A stretch of DNA of 45,137 nt. Source: Akkermansia muciniphila. GTDB lineage: Bacteria > Verrucomicrobiota > Verrucomicrobiia > Limisphaerales > SIAT01. Positions within the stretch are counted from its first letter, which is position 1. Each line of letters opens with the position of its first letter. Below the pieces are notes generated by a model. That model did no database searches. It had not been told where the DNA came from and was given only the letters and a program-made list of their open reading frames with translations. Below are positions 15,319-24,285 of this stretch, piece after piece. The position numbers were made by a program, and so were the translations under genes. The DNA is taken from contig CAMASG010000013.1 in the NCBI GenBank assembly GCA_945860945.1, positions 1 to 45,137 of the forward strand. Direction: 5' to 3'.

Positions 15319-17331
15319 ATGAAGCTATCTCCACTGCTCATCGCGTCGGTGCTCGCTGCCGCTACATTCACCGCGCAGGCACAGAAGGTCACCTACGATG
15401 ACCAAGTTCTGCCGATTCTGCGCAACACGTGCCTCAAGTGCCACAATCCGGACAAGGCCAAGGGCGACCTCGATCTCTCTACGTTCAGCGGCGCGATGAA
15501 GGGCGGCAGCTCCGGCGTCATCGTCCTCGGTGGCAATCCCGATTCCAGCAAGATTTACAAGGTCATCACCCACGCCGACGAGCCGACGATGCCGCCGAAC
15601 TCCGCCAAGATTGCCGCGGGCGACATCGAGACCATCCGCAAATGGATCGCCGGCGGTCTGCTCGAGAATTCCGGCAGCAAAGCCGTTCTCTCCAATAAGC
15701 CGAAGGTGGATCTCACTCTCGCCAGCGCTTCCAGCAGCCGCCCCGCGGGCCCGCCGCCGATGCCCGGCGACTTGCTTCTCGAACCCGCCGTCCGCACCGA
15801 GCGCACCAGCGTTTCCACCGCATTGGTCAGCAGCCCGTGGGCGCCGATTGTTGCTCTCGGAGGTCAGCGTCAGGTTCTGCTCTACAACACCGACACTTTG
15901 GAACTGACCGGCGTTCTGCCGTTCCCCGAAGGGTATCCGAGCGATCTCAAATTCAGCCGTAACGGCAAGCTGCTCCTCTGCGGCGGCGGCCGTGGCAGCA
16001 AAGCCGGTGTGGTTGTCGTGTGGGACATCGCCTCCGGCGAACGCGTCATCACCGTCGGCGACGAACAGGATTCCGTTCTCGCTGCCGACATTTCCGCTGA
16101 CCAGAAGTGGATCGCTCTCGGCGGCCCCGGCCGACTGGTGAAGATTTATTCCACGAAGACCGGCGAGCTCGTTCACAAAATCAAGAAGCACACCGAGTGG
16201 GTCACCGCGATGGAGTTCAGCCCCGATAGCCGTCTGCTTGCCACCGGCGATCGCAACGGCGGCGTGCATGTGTGGGAATCCGACAGCGGCGAAGAAGCGC
16301 AAACGCTCGCCGGTCACCGCGGAGCAGTGCAGGGCATCGCGTGGCGCGGCACCAATCTCGTTTCCACGGCCGGTGAAGACGGCGCTGTGAAGCTCTGGAA
16401 CACCGACGACGGCGCGGTCGTCCGCAATGTCAACGCCCACACTGGCGGCGCCGTGGCTCTGCGCGTCGCGCATGATGGCCGCTTCGTCACCGCTGGCCGC
16501 GACAAACGCGCTGTCGCGTGGGGCGCCGATGGCACTTCGCTGCGCACGTTCACCTTCACCAACGACATTCCTATCCGCGCCGCTTTCACCCACGACGCCG
16601 CGCGCGTCATCGGCTCCGATTGGAACGGCAACGTCTCCGTCTGGGATTCCACCAGTGGCGTGTTGGTTGGCGAGATTGCGCTGAACCCGTTCACGATTGC
16701 TGACCGCCTCGTTGCCGCGCAAAAACGCGCATCTGATCAGGAAGCGGTCATCGCCAAAGCCGTCGCCGCGCTCGTCGCTGCGCAGGCTGACGCGGATAAA
16801 CTCAAGGCCGACCTCGCGGCTGCACCGGCGAATTCGCCCGCTGCCAAAGATCTCACCAAGAAATCCGATGCCGCTGCCGTCACTCTTGCCGCCGCCAAAG
16901 CCGCTGCGGATCGCGCGCCGCAGGATTTCGCCGCCGCCAAACTCGCGGTCGAGAAACTCAAGCTCGGCCAGTTTTACACGGGCCTTTACCGCGCTCGCGA
17001 GGAGTTGGTTTCGAAGAAGCGCGATCAGGAGCGTCTGTTGGCCGAGAACGCCGCCGCGCTTGCAGCCGTCAAGAGCGCGAACGACGAACTGACCGCCGGC
17101 AAGAAAGTCGCAACGAAGACCCAGGAGGAGAAGGACAAGCTCGCTCTGCGCGTGAAGCAGTTGAACGACCAGATCAAGTCTGAGGAAGCCAAGGCCAAGA
17201 GCACGAAGCTCGATGCCGAGAAGCTCGCCAAACCGATTCTCGCCGATCAAGCCCAAGTGGACAAACTCAACGCTGAGTACCAGAAACTCAAGCAGGCCCC
17301 TGCGCCTTCGCAGAAGACGGCCAAGCTCTGA
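15319..17331 (+). CDS. Secreted cytochrome c (PSCyt1) - WD40 - coiled-coil protein
   Basis: A 670-residue exported protein. ATG 15319 (MKLSPLLIASVLAAATFTAQ) is preferred; a TTG at 15310 would add three residues. PSCyt1-like domain at about 23-115 with the heme motif CLKCH (38-42) and a later Met in TMPPNSAKIAAGD as a possible axial ligand. WD40 blades at about 160-450 (KLWNTDDG, HVWESDSG, SVWDSTSG). From about 460 to 660 a long Ala/Lys/Glu-rich coiled coil. A heme domain, propeller and stalk in one chain suggests a docking protein in the periplasm, perhaps partnering the DUF1549/DUF1553 protein 23 bases upstream. The set ends with a strong terminator. No enzyme domain is seen. Confidence 0.88.
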   Translation: MKLSPLLIASVLAAATFTAQAQKVTYDDQVLPILRNTCLKCHNPDKAKGDLDLSTFSGAMKGGSSGVIVLGGNPDSSKIYKVITHADEPTMPPNSAKIAAGDIETIRKWIAGGLLENSGSKAVLSNKPKVDLTLASASSSRPAGPPPMPGDLLLEPAVRTERTSVSTALVSSPWAPIVALGGQRQVLLYNTDTLELTGVLPFPEGYPSDLKFSRNGKLLLCGGGRGSKAGVVVVWDIASGERVITVGDEQDSVLAADISADQKWIALGGPGRLVKIYSTKTGELVHKIKKHTEWVTAMEFSPDSRLLATGDRNGGVHVWESDSGEEAQTLAGHRGAVQGIAWRGTNLVSTAGEDGAVKLWNTDDGAVVRNVNAHTGGAVALRVAHDGRFVTAGRDKRAVAWGADGTSLRTFTFTNDIPIRAAFTHDAARVIGSDWNGNVSVWDSTSGVLVGEIALNPFTIADRLVAAQKRASDQEAVIAKAVAALVAAQADADKLKADLAAAPANSPAAKDLTKKSDAAAVTLAAAKAAADRAPQDFAAAKLAVEKLKLGQFYTGLYRAREELVSKKRDQERLLAENAAALAAVKSANDELTAGKKVATKTQEEKDKLALRVKQLNDQIKSEEAKAKSTKLDAEKLAKPILADQAQVDKLNAEYQKLKQAPAPSQKTAKL

Positions 17332-17348
17332 TCGCCGCGTTTTCATCC

Positions 17349-17384
17349 ACCGCGTCAGGCAAAACCTGGCGCGGTTTTTCTTTT
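17349..17384 (+). terminator. Rho-independent terminator of the cytochrome block
   Basis: An 11-bp stem (17349-17359 with 17365-17375, one G-T wobble), loop CAAAA, then TTTTTCTTTT, 17 bases past the stop. Confidence 0.9.
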
Positions 17385-17464
17385 GAAAGGCACGGGGCGC
17401 GTCGCGGGAATGGATGGCTTGCGAGGCGGCGAAGGGCGGGGCACTGTTACTGACAAGTTCGCAA

Positions 17465-19042
17465 ATGATGAAGACACACCGATTCTTCCGTGCCGGGTTG
17501 TGGTTGCTGGCCGCGTGGCTTGTGACGCCGGTTTTCGGCGCAGCGCCGGGTGAGATTGCGCCGTTCAAAAAGCCGAAGCCGGACGAGAGCGACGCGTTCT
17601 TCGCGAGCCGCCACATCCCGCGCCTCAAGATCGAGATCGGCCCGAAGGAGGTCGAGCAACTCAACCGCGCGAACCGCGAGTACGTGCGCTGCACGGTGCG
17701 CGAGGACGACAAGTTCGTGTATGAGTTCGTCGGCGTACATCTGAAAGGCGCGGCGGGGAGCTTCCGCGGATTGGGCGATAAGCCGGCGCTCAGCCTCAAC
17801 TTCGACAAGTTCCGCGACAACCAGAAATTCCACGGGATGGACAAGCTCCATCTCAACAACTCGGTGCAGGACGGCACGCTGATGCACGAGTCCATTTCGC
17901 GCAGCCTCTTCCTCGACGCCGGCGTTCCGGTCGGCCGCGCCGGTCACGTGCTGGTCACGCTCAACGGCCGCGACCTCGGCCCGTATGTGTTGATCGAGGG
18001 ATTTGATCGCACATTTTTGAAACGGCACTTCAAGGATCCCGACGGCAATTTCTACGACGGCGGTTTCTGTCAGGATCTCGACGCGGAGAAGAAACTTGTC
18101 ACCAATGACAAAATCAAAGGCCAACCCGATCTGAAAGCGGTCTGGGCCGCAGCCCACGAACCGGATGCGACCAAGCGCTATCAGCGGCTGCAACAGGTGC
18201 TCGACGTGGACCGCTTTTATACGTTCGTCGCGCTCGAGTTGATGATCAGCCACTGGGACGGCTACGTGCGAAACCGGAACAACTACCGGCTCTTCGTGCC
18301 GAAGGAATCGGGCAAGCTCATCTTCATGCCGTCGGGGATGGATCAGGTGCTCGGCGATCCGAACTTCGATCTGTGGGGAATGGGCGGGCAAGTGGCGACC
18401 AAGTTGATGGAAACGCCCGAGGGCAAAAAGGCCTATCGCGAGCGCGTCACGTGGCTTTACCAAAACGTGTTCAAGACCGAGGTGCTGCACGCGCGCGTGG
18501 ACGAAATGGCCGAGAAACTTAAGCCGATCAATGCCCAGCATTTCCCAAATTCGGCCGCTGATCTCAAGCGCCGTCTCACCGCGCGCGCGCAGGTGATCGC
18601 CAAGCAAGTCGGCATTCCCGTGGTGCCCGCCGCGCCGCGAAAGCCGGTCGCGCTGAACAAGACCGAGCAATGGCAGTCGAAAAACGAAGCCGGCACCCCG
18701 CAGTTCACCACACCGACTCCGAACGGGAAAAGGTGCCTGTTCATCCGCGCCACGGGAGAGACGACGGCTTCTTGGCGGGCGACTGTGCCGTTGGAGTTGG
18801 GGCCGTATCGTTTCGAGGGAATGGTGCGCACGCAGGGAGTGGTTTCCGATGGCAACATCGGCGGGGGCCTGCGCGTCTCCGGTGGCACACGCAACGGCGG
18901 GTTAATCGGCGACACCGAGTGGAAGAAGGTCGAGTTCGACTTCGATTCGACGGGAGGCGAAATGGCGATCGTCTGCGAACTGCGGGCGAAGAAGGGCGAC
19001 GTGTGGTTCGATCTCGACTCGCTGCGCGTCGTGCCGCGCTAG
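17465..19042 (+). CDS. Secreted CotH-family protein
   Basis: A 525-residue protein. The start at 17465 (or 17468) opens a signal peptide (MMKTHRFFRAGLWLLAAWLV, cleaved near VFGA). The CotH-like kinase region spans about 45-380: PRLKIEIGPKEVEQLN, VGVHLKGAAGSFRGLGDKPA, DKLHLNNSVQDGTLMHE, GPYVLIEGFDRTFLKRHF, SHWDGYVRNRNNYRLF and MPSGMDQVLGD. The canonical CotH motif near the end of the domain is 'D-x-D'-like; here it reads SGMDQVLGD. A jelly-roll-like domain closes the protein (about 410-525). CotH was characterised as a spore-coat protein kinase in Bacillus; in Verrucomicrobia the secreted forms have no known target. It stands alone, convergent with lysA, and the stop codons overlap by 4 bases (CTAG). 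Confidence 0.85.
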   Translation: MMKTHRFFRAGLWLLAAWLVTPVFGAAPGEIAPFKKPKPDESDAFFASRHIPRLKIEIGPKEVEQLNRANREYVRCTVREDDKFVYEFVGVHLKGAAGSFRGLGDKPALSLNFDKFRDNQKFHGMDKLHLNNSVQDGTLMHESISRSLFLDAGVPVGRAGHVLVTLNGRDLGPYVLIEGFDRTFLKRHFKDPDGNFYDGGFCQDLDAEKKLVTNDKIKGQPDLKAVWAAAHEPDATKRYQRLQQVLDVDRFYTFVALELMISHWDGYVRNRNNYRLFVPKESGKLIFMPSGMDQVLGDPNFDLWGMGGQVATKLMETPEGKKAYRERVTWLYQNVFKTEVLHARVDEMAEKLKPINAQHFPNSAADLKRRLTARAQVIAKQVGIPVVPAAPRKPVALNKTEQWQSKNEAGTPQFTTPTPNGKRCLFIRATGETTASWRATVPLELGPYRFEGMVRTQGVVSDGNIGGGLRVSGGTRNGGLIGDTEWKKVEFDFDSTGGEMAIVCELRAKKGDVWFDLDSLRVVPR

Positions 19043-20340
19043 CGTTTCTGCCACGGTGCCGGCCGTTCGGACTTCCAGATGTCCTCGATCTTCTGCCGCG
19101 GCCGCACGACAGCGGCCTGCTTCCCCTTCACCAACACTTCGGCGACGAGCGCACGGCTATTGTAGTTCGAGGCCATCACGAAGCCGTACGCACCCGCGCT
19201 CAGCAGCGCGAGATGATCACCCTCACCCACTTTCGGTAACGGACGATCCTTGCAGAAGTAGTCGCCCGATTCGCAGACCGGTCCGACGACATCGCTGGAA
19301 ACTGTCGCGCCGCTCTTTTTCCGCAACGGCACAATCTCGTGATACGAATCGTAGAACGCGGGGCGAATCAAGTCGTTCATCGCGGCATCCACGATGACGA
19401 AATTCTTCCGGCCGGTGCGCTTCACATACTCAACGCGTGTGACGAGCACGCCGGCGTTGCCGACGATGAAACGGCCGGGTTCGATAACGATGCGCAAGCC
19501 GAGCGGGCGAAGGAGCGGCACGAGCGTCGCGGCGTATTTGGCCGGCGTGAGGATATTTTTGGCGGCCGGTTTCTTCCACCACTCGGGCGAAGCGCTGGCG
19601 AGTGCAGACTCGTAGATGATCCCGAGACCGCCGCCGATGCTGAAGAATTCAAGATTGTGGTGCGCCTTCAACCGCTCGACGAGCGGTAGCATCTTGCGCA
19701 CAGCCAGCTCGAACGGTTTCACCGCGGTGAGCTGCGAGCCGATGTGCATCTGCACGCCGCGGAGCCAGATGTGCTTCAGCTTCCGAGCGCGGGCGTACAC
19801 GCCCTCCACTTCCTCGAAGGCGATACCGAACTTATTATCGTACGTGCCGGTGGTGATTTTCGCGTGCGTGCCAGCGTCCACGTTCGGGTTCACGCGCACG
19901 GCGATCGGCGCGATTTTCTTGAGCCGCGCCGCGACCTTGTTGATGCGCACCAACTCCGGTTCGCTCTCGACGTTGAAGCTGTAAATGCCTTTGCGCAGCG
20001 CGAATTCAATCTCGCGCTCCGTCTTGCCGACGCCTGCGAAGACGCATTTACGCGGATCACCACCCGCGGCAATCACACGGCGCAGTTCGCCTTCGCTCAC
20101 GGTGTCGAACCCGCCGCCACAGTCGGCGAGCGTGCGCATCACCGCCCGGTTCGAGTTCGCCTTCATCGCGAAGCAGATGAGGTGATCGAGGGGCGCGAGC
20201 GCGACGTCGAGCTTCTGGTAGTGATCCTCGAGAGTGGACTGCGAATAGACGTAGAGAGGCGTGCCGTGCTCTTTCACCAACGCATCGAGGGCGACGTTCT
20301 CGCAGTGCAGCCGGCCTTTCAGATAGCGGAATTCATGCAT
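19039..20340 (-). CDS. lysA: Diaminopimelate decarboxylase
   Basis: A 433-residue PLP enzyme that removes CO2 from meso-diaminopimelate to give L-lysine, the last step of lysine synthesis in the cytoplasm. The PLP lysine is K60 in ICFAMKANSN. Further family features are GGGFDTVSEGEL, GVQMHIGSQL, the phosphate-binding SIGGGLGI, EPGRF, and the C-terminal CESGD and AGAYG of the active site shared between subunits. The length is normal. It is the last gene of the eight-gene minus-strand run, 63 bases after the coiled-coil protein gene, and its end overlaps the convergent CotH gene by 4 bases. Confidence 0.96.
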   Translation of the reverse strand: MHEFRYLKGRLHCENVALDALVKEHGTPLYVYSQSTLEDHYQKLDVALAPLDHLICFAMKANSNRAVMRTLADCGGGFDTVSEGELRRVIAAGGDPRKCVFAGVGKTEREIEFALRKGIYSFNVESEPELVRINKVAARLKKIAPIAVRVNPNVDAGTHAKITTGTYDNKFGIAFEEVEGVYARARKLKHIWLRGVQMHIGSQLTAVKPFELAVRKMLPLVERLKAHHNLEFFSIGGGLGIIYESALASASPEWWKKPAAKNILTPAKYAATLVPLLRPLGLRIVIEPGRFIVGNAGVLVTRVEYVKRTGRKNFVIVDAAMNDLIRPAFYDSYHEIVPLRKKSGATVSSDVVGPVCESGDYFCKDRPLPKVGEGDHLALLSAGAYGFVMASNYNSRALVAEVLVKGKQAAVVRPRQKIEDIWKSERPAPWQKR

Positions 20341-20403
20341 AATAAAAATTAAACGGGATATTCTGACAGCGGGAACTCTGGGGAAGAACGCGAGCCGCGC
20401 GAA

Positions 20404-21252
20404 TCACGGCTCGGCGAGAATCTTGGCTCGCTCGGAGAAATAGGCGCCTGGGGAAATCTTGTCCTTCTTGTAAAGATCGACGAGGTCGCGCAGGCGCTCC
20501 TCTTTCGGCTTTCCCGCGACGGGCTTCACGGCGGACTTGGGAGCGGAGCCGCGCTCGATATCGAGCCGCGCCTGCACCTCGGCCTTGATACGAGCCTCTT
20601 CGGCCACCTTCATTTTGGCGCGGCGACGAACGGCTTCTTGATCGGCAAGCACCCCGGCGGTGGGGCGGAGAGTGACTTGAATCGGCTCGATGAACAGCGG
20701 CCGCTCGTCGAGCAGATCCTGCTGGTAAGTCATCGGCAAACCTTTGGCGAGATTCGGCAACGCGGCGATCTCGAATAGCGCGCGGCCGGGCTGGCTCTCC
20801 AAATCCCGCTTCGCACGCTTGAGCGCATCTTCCTTTGAAAGGGGCAGAGTGTTAGCAGACGCAATCGGCTTCTCGGTTTCAGTTTTGAGTGCGGCGGCGA
20901 CGAGACGTTCCTCGGCCTCTTTCATCTGGCGCTCGATTTTGACGATGAAAAGCATCTGCGCCAGCGCGCGTTCCTTCGCCTCGGTGATGAGAATCTGCCG
21001 AGCCTCGGCGGCGCCCTTCACCTGCTGGAGCGCGCGGGTCTTGGCGAGGATGCGTTTGCGCAGCTCGATGGTGGCGACGTCGCGCAGTTCCGCAGCGGCC
21101 TTCGCTTTACGGAGCGCTTCCTGTTTTGCGAAATAACGCAACTCGGTGTCGTGGTCCGGGGCGAGGGGAAGTTCGGTCTCGTCGGCACGAAGAGGCGTGT
21201 GCTGCAGCAGCACCGCGCACAAACAAAGCACAGCAAGAATGCGGTTCCTCAT
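20404..21252 (-). CDS. Periplasmic coiled-coil hypothetical protein
   Basis: A 282-residue exported protein: signal peptide at about 1-23 (MRNRILAVLCLCAVLLQHTP...RA), then charged helices rich in Ala, Glu, Lys and Arg (about 35-125 and 195-235), predicted coiled coil. Between them lies a short hydrophobic, Pro-containing section with GLPMTYQQDLLDERPLF (171-187). That motif strongly resembles the GLPMTYNRDL stretch of the argininosuccinate lyase coded two genes upstream. The C-terminus (about 250-282) looks like a SHOCT-type short helical end (LRDLVDLYKKDKISPGAYFSERAKIL). Function unknown; it could be an envelope adaptor. It lies 37 bases after the squalene/phytoene synthase gene, in the same direction. 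Confidence 0.75.
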   Translation of the reverse strand: MRNRILAVLCLCAVLLQHTPLRADETELPLAPDHDTELRYFAKQEALRKAKAAAELRDVATIELRKRILAKTRALQQVKGAAEARQILITEAKERALAQMLFIVKIERQMKEAEERLVAAALKTETEKPIASANTLPLSKEDALKRAKRDLESQPGRALFEIAALPNLAKGLPMTYQQDLLDERPLFIEPIQVTLRPTAGVLADQEAVRRRAKMKVAEEARIKAEVQARLDIERGSAPKSAVKPVAGKPKEERLRDLVDLYKKDKISPGAYFSERAKILAEP

Positions 21253-21289
21253 CGTTGGAATTGGATTCTAGAGAAAGGCCGCGCGCGAA

Positions 21290-22333
21290 TCAACCGATTT
21301 TCTTTTCCTCATTTGGCACCTCCGCTACCTCAGTTGGCTGAGGCCCCAGCTTCTGCCAATCCTCGGCGAAAGGGGTCAGCAGAACCGATTTAGCGACGAG
21401 CCAGCGCACCTCGCCGCGAGTGGCTTTCAAGCGCACAGATGGGTCGAGCGGGTTGCCCGCGCGGAGCTTCTCCAGCGTTTTCACGCCGATGAGAATCGGC
21501 CAAGCGCAGGCGTTCCGCAGGCGCGCTTGATTCGACGGGAGCGCATTCGTGTATTCCCAGCCGGCGACGAGATGCGCTTGGGCTTGGGCGAGATAACGAT
21601 CGTAAAGAGGGCGCAACCGCGACTCGTTGGCGGGGTCGAGCAAATCGGCCGGCGCGAGTCCGTACTCGGCCAGTTTATCGGCAGGGAGATAACAACGGCC
21701 TTGGCGCAAGTCGCGCGGCAGGTCGCGCAAAATGTTCACGAGCTGAAGCCCTTTTCCAAACCGCACCGCTTTGGCGAGAAGCGGCGCTTCGTCCATCGAC
21801 ACTTTTGGAAAGAGATGTGTGCGGCAGATTTTCGTCCAGAACTCGCCGACGCAGCCGGCCACGCGGTAGGTGTAATCCTCCAACTCGGCGTCGTTGCGGA
21901 GGGCGACAATCCGCTTCTCGCTCGCGGCGGCGAACCGCTGCAAATCCAGTTCCTGCCCGCTGATGATGGCCATCAGCACGTCGATGATGAGATGCTGGTC
22001 GGAGATGTCCTGTTCCGCGAGCACTGCCAACGCTTCGCTGATTCGCGAGAGCAAAGCTTCTTCAGCATCCTCGCTCTGCTGGCTGGCAAGCTCGTCGAGC
22101 GTCAGTAGAGTGTCGGGTTGCTCGCGGATGTGCAGGCGCAGGGTACGCAAGGCTTGGAGCCGCTTTTTGAGCGGCACCAATTCTGTGTCGGCGATTGTGT
22201 CCGCCGCACGCGCGAGGAGATAGGCGAGCCCGATTTGCTCACGCACCGCACTTGGCAGCACCCGGAGAGTGAGATAAAACGAGCGGGAAACGTCGCGCAG
22301 CAGCGCGGTCAACAATTTCGGCGACGTCGGCAT
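21290..22333 (-). CDS. Squalene/phytoene synthase family protein
   Basis: A 347-residue head-to-head prenyl synthase joining two prenyl diphosphates. The family features are SRSFYLTLRVLP (16-27), the first aspartate motif DTIAD (45-49), YRVAGCVGEFW, and the second motif region LVNILRDLPRDLRQGRCYLP around residue 205. 'SRSF...LP' and 'YxxxVAGxVG' are closer to squalene synthase than to phytoene synthase, but I cannot decide from sequence alone; no hopene cyclase or desaturase lies in the window. The ATG at 22333 overlaps the argH stop as TGATG, which suggests translational coupling with arginine synthesis genes. That pairing is unexpected functionally. Confidence 0.88.
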   Translation of the reverse strand: MPTSPKLLTALLRDVSRSFYLTLRVLPSAVREQIGLAYLLARAADTIADTELVPLKKRLQALRTLRLHIREQPDTLLTLDELASQQSEDAEEALLSRISEALAVLAEQDISDQHLIIDVLMAIISGQELDLQRFAAASEKRIVALRNDAELEDYTYRVAGCVGEFWTKICRTHLFPKVSMDEAPLLAKAVRFGKGLQLVNILRDLPRDLRQGRCYLPADKLAEYGLAPADLLDPANESRLRPLYDRYLAQAQAHLVAGWEYTNALPSNQARLRNACAWPILIGVKTLEKLRAGNPLDPSVRLKATRGEVRWLVAKSVLLTPFAEDWQKLGPQPTEVAEVPNEEKKIG

Positions 22334-23736
22334 CAACGGCTCAAGAGCTTCCGCCAGCGGGCCAATTGCTGGCGCACCTCGGTTGTGCCAGGCGCGCCGG
22401 TTAGACGGCGTTGAGCGAGCGCTCTCTTCAGGTCGAATACCGCCAGCGCATCGGGGCCAAATGTTTTATCCACCGAACGCAGTTCGATGAGCGTGAGCCG
22501 GTCGAGCGGCTTCGTGAGTTGCTCGGCCATCATCACGATGGCGCCGACGACGTGGTGGGCTTTGCGGAAGGGCATGCCTTTGCGCACGAGATAATCCGCG
22601 AGATCGGTGGCGAGCATCGCGGGATCGCTCGCGGCGTTCGCGCAAACCGCAGCGTTCACGGCGGTGTGGCGCAGCATCGCGGCGACGAGCCGCACGGTGC
22701 CGCGCACGTGGTCGGCGGTGTCGAAGAGCCGCTCTTTGTCCTCCTGCAAATCGCGGTTGTAGGTCATCGGCAGACCTTTGAGGAGCGTGAGCAACGCCAT
22801 CAGATTGCCCACGGCGCGACCGGCTTTTCCACGCGCGAGCTCGGCGATATCCGGATTCTTCTTCTGCGGCATCAGCGACGAGCCGGTCGTGTAAGCGTCG
22901 GCGATGCGGATGAAATTGAACTCGGTCGTGGCCCAGAGAATTACGTCCTCTGCGAGCCGCGAGAGATGCACCGCCGTGAGCGCGGCTGTGGCGGAAAATT
23001 CGACGATGAAATCGCGGTCGCTCACGCCGTCCATCGAGTTTTGTGTCACGCGCGGCCGGCCTTTGGTGTCCACGAAACCGAGCTGAACCGCGACGAACTC
23101 GCGGTCGAGCGGCAGCGTGCTGCCGGCGATCGCGCCGCTACCGAGCGGGCAGACATTCGCGCGTGCGAAACAGTCGTGCAGCCGTTCCCAGTCGCGCTGG
23201 AACATCTCCGCGTAGGCGAGTAGATGGTGCGCGAAATAGACCGGCTGGGCGCGCTGCATGTGCGTGTAACCGGGGATGACGACTTCGCTGTGGCGTGTGC
23301 CCAACTCAACGAGCGCACGTTGCAAATCGCGGAGCTCATCGCAAAATACCATGATCTCGTCGCGCAGCCAGAGGCGCATATCGAGCGCGACCTGATCGTT
23401 GCGAGAGCGGCCGGTGTGGAGCTTCGCGCCGGCGGGGACGCGCCGCGTCAGCTCCGACTCGATGTTCATGTGGACGTCTTCCAGTTCGGCCTTCCACTGG
23501 AACTTCCCCGCCTCGATCTCGCGGGCGATCTGCACGAGGCCGCGCGCGATGGCGTCGCGTTCCCGGCGCGTGAGCACGCCGATTTTCTCGAGCATCGTGG
23601 CGTGGGCGATGGAGCCGGCGATGTCGTGCCGCCAAAGCCGCCAATCGAAGGAGATGGATTCGGTGAATCGGGCCACATCGGCCCCGGGGCCGCTAGCGAA
23701 CCGGCCGCTGCGCGAGACGGGTGAAGTCGTTTTCAT
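22333..23736 (-). CDS. argH: Argininosuccinate lyase
   Basis: A 467-residue enzyme that splits argininosuccinate into arginine and fumarate, the last step of arginine synthesis. Features are TGRSRNDQVALD (around 106-117), GYTHMQRAQP, and the fumarase/aspartase superfamily signature GSSLMPQKKNPD (about 285-296), whose Ser is catalytic. Later GLPMTYNRDLQEDKERLFD is typical of the family. ATG 23736 is chosen; a GTG at 23784 would add 16 residues that homologues usually lack. The N-terminus reads SGRFASGP where most lyases have WGGRF. The gene is followed with a 1-base overlap by the squalene/phytoene synthase gene. No other arginine genes are in the window. Confidence 0.95.
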   Translation of the reverse strand: MKTTSPVSRSGRFASGPGADVARFTESISFDWRLWRHDIAGSIAHATMLEKIGVLTRRERDAIARGLVQIAREIEAGKFQWKAELEDVHMNIESELTRRVPAGAKLHTGRSRNDQVALDMRLWLRDEIMVFCDELRDLQRALVELGTRHSEVVIPGYTHMQRAQPVYFAHHLLAYAEMFQRDWERLHDCFARANVCPLGSGAIAGSTLPLDREFVAVQLGFVDTKGRPRVTQNSMDGVSDRDFIVEFSATAALTAVHLSRLAEDVILWATTEFNFIRIADAYTTGSSLMPQKKNPDIAELARGKAGRAVGNLMALLTLLKGLPMTYNRDLQEDKERLFDTADHVRGTVRLVAAMLRHTAVNAAVCANAASDPAMLATDLADYLVRKGMPFRKAHHVVGAIVMMAEQLTKPLDRLTLIELRSVDKTFGPDALAVFDLKRALAQRRLTGAPGTTEVRQQLARWRKLLSR

Positions 23737-23800
23737 GCGCTTAAAAAGCGGTGCCAGTCTGCGCAGCGCGTCGGGGGAAGTCACGCCGTTTTGAGATGTG

Positions 23801-24265
23801 TTAACGGACCTCCACGAACTCAGCGCGCAGGCCGGCCGTTTCGCAGTGAAGAATGGCGACGGAACGGGGCGATCCGCCGCGCGGACTTTTGGCCGAGCCG
23901 GGGTTCAAGAAAAGCGTGCTGCGGATGGTTTCAGCGAATGGCTCGTGCGTGTGGCCGAAGACGACGACATCCGGCCGGACGCGATTGATCCGTTCTTCAA
24001 GATCGGGTTCCAACCTGTGTGGATTGACGATGTGATGGAGGAGAAACTTGAGTCCGCCCAGTTCGAGAAACTCGGTCTCGCGCCATGTCGGATCGCAGTC
24101 GGTGTTGCCGCTAACGGCGGTGACAGGCGCGACGGTTTCGAGGTCGAAAAGCACGCGCGACGAGCCGATGTCGCCGCCGTGCAGGATGTGCTCCACGCCG
24201 GCGAAAACGGTGAGCACTTGAGGGTCGAGCCAGCCGTGCGTGTCGGAGATGACGCCGATTTTCAT
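23801..24265 (-). CDS. YfcE/MJ0936-type metallophosphoesterase
   Basis: A 154-residue phosphoesterase. ATG 24265 gives the standard start MKIGVISDTHGWLD. All five blocks of the metal-binding site are present: SDTHG (Asp, His), HGGDIG (Asp), SGNTD (Asn), LLHH (His) and FGHTHEP (two His). The family hydrolyses small phosphodiesters with Mn or Ni in vitro; the natural substrate is usually unknown. It sits 20 bases after the lipoprotein gene and 64 bases before argH, in the same direction. Confidence 0.9.
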   Translation of the reverse strand: MKIGVISDTHGWLDPQVLTVFAGVEHILHGGDIGSSRVLFDLETVAPVTAVSGNTDCDPTWRETEFLELGGLKFLLHHIVNPHRLEPDLEERINRVRPDVVVFGHTHEPFAETIRSTLFLNPGSAKSPRGGSPRSVAILHCETAGLRAEFVEVR

Positions 24266-24285
24266 GGGACGTCGGCGCAGGCTTC

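Noticed and set aside
15325-17895. An 856-codon minus-strand frame
   Set aside because: It is antisense to the cytochrome-WD40 gene and the CotH start. The coding signal is clearly on the plus strand (signal peptide, CLKCH, WD40 repeats).
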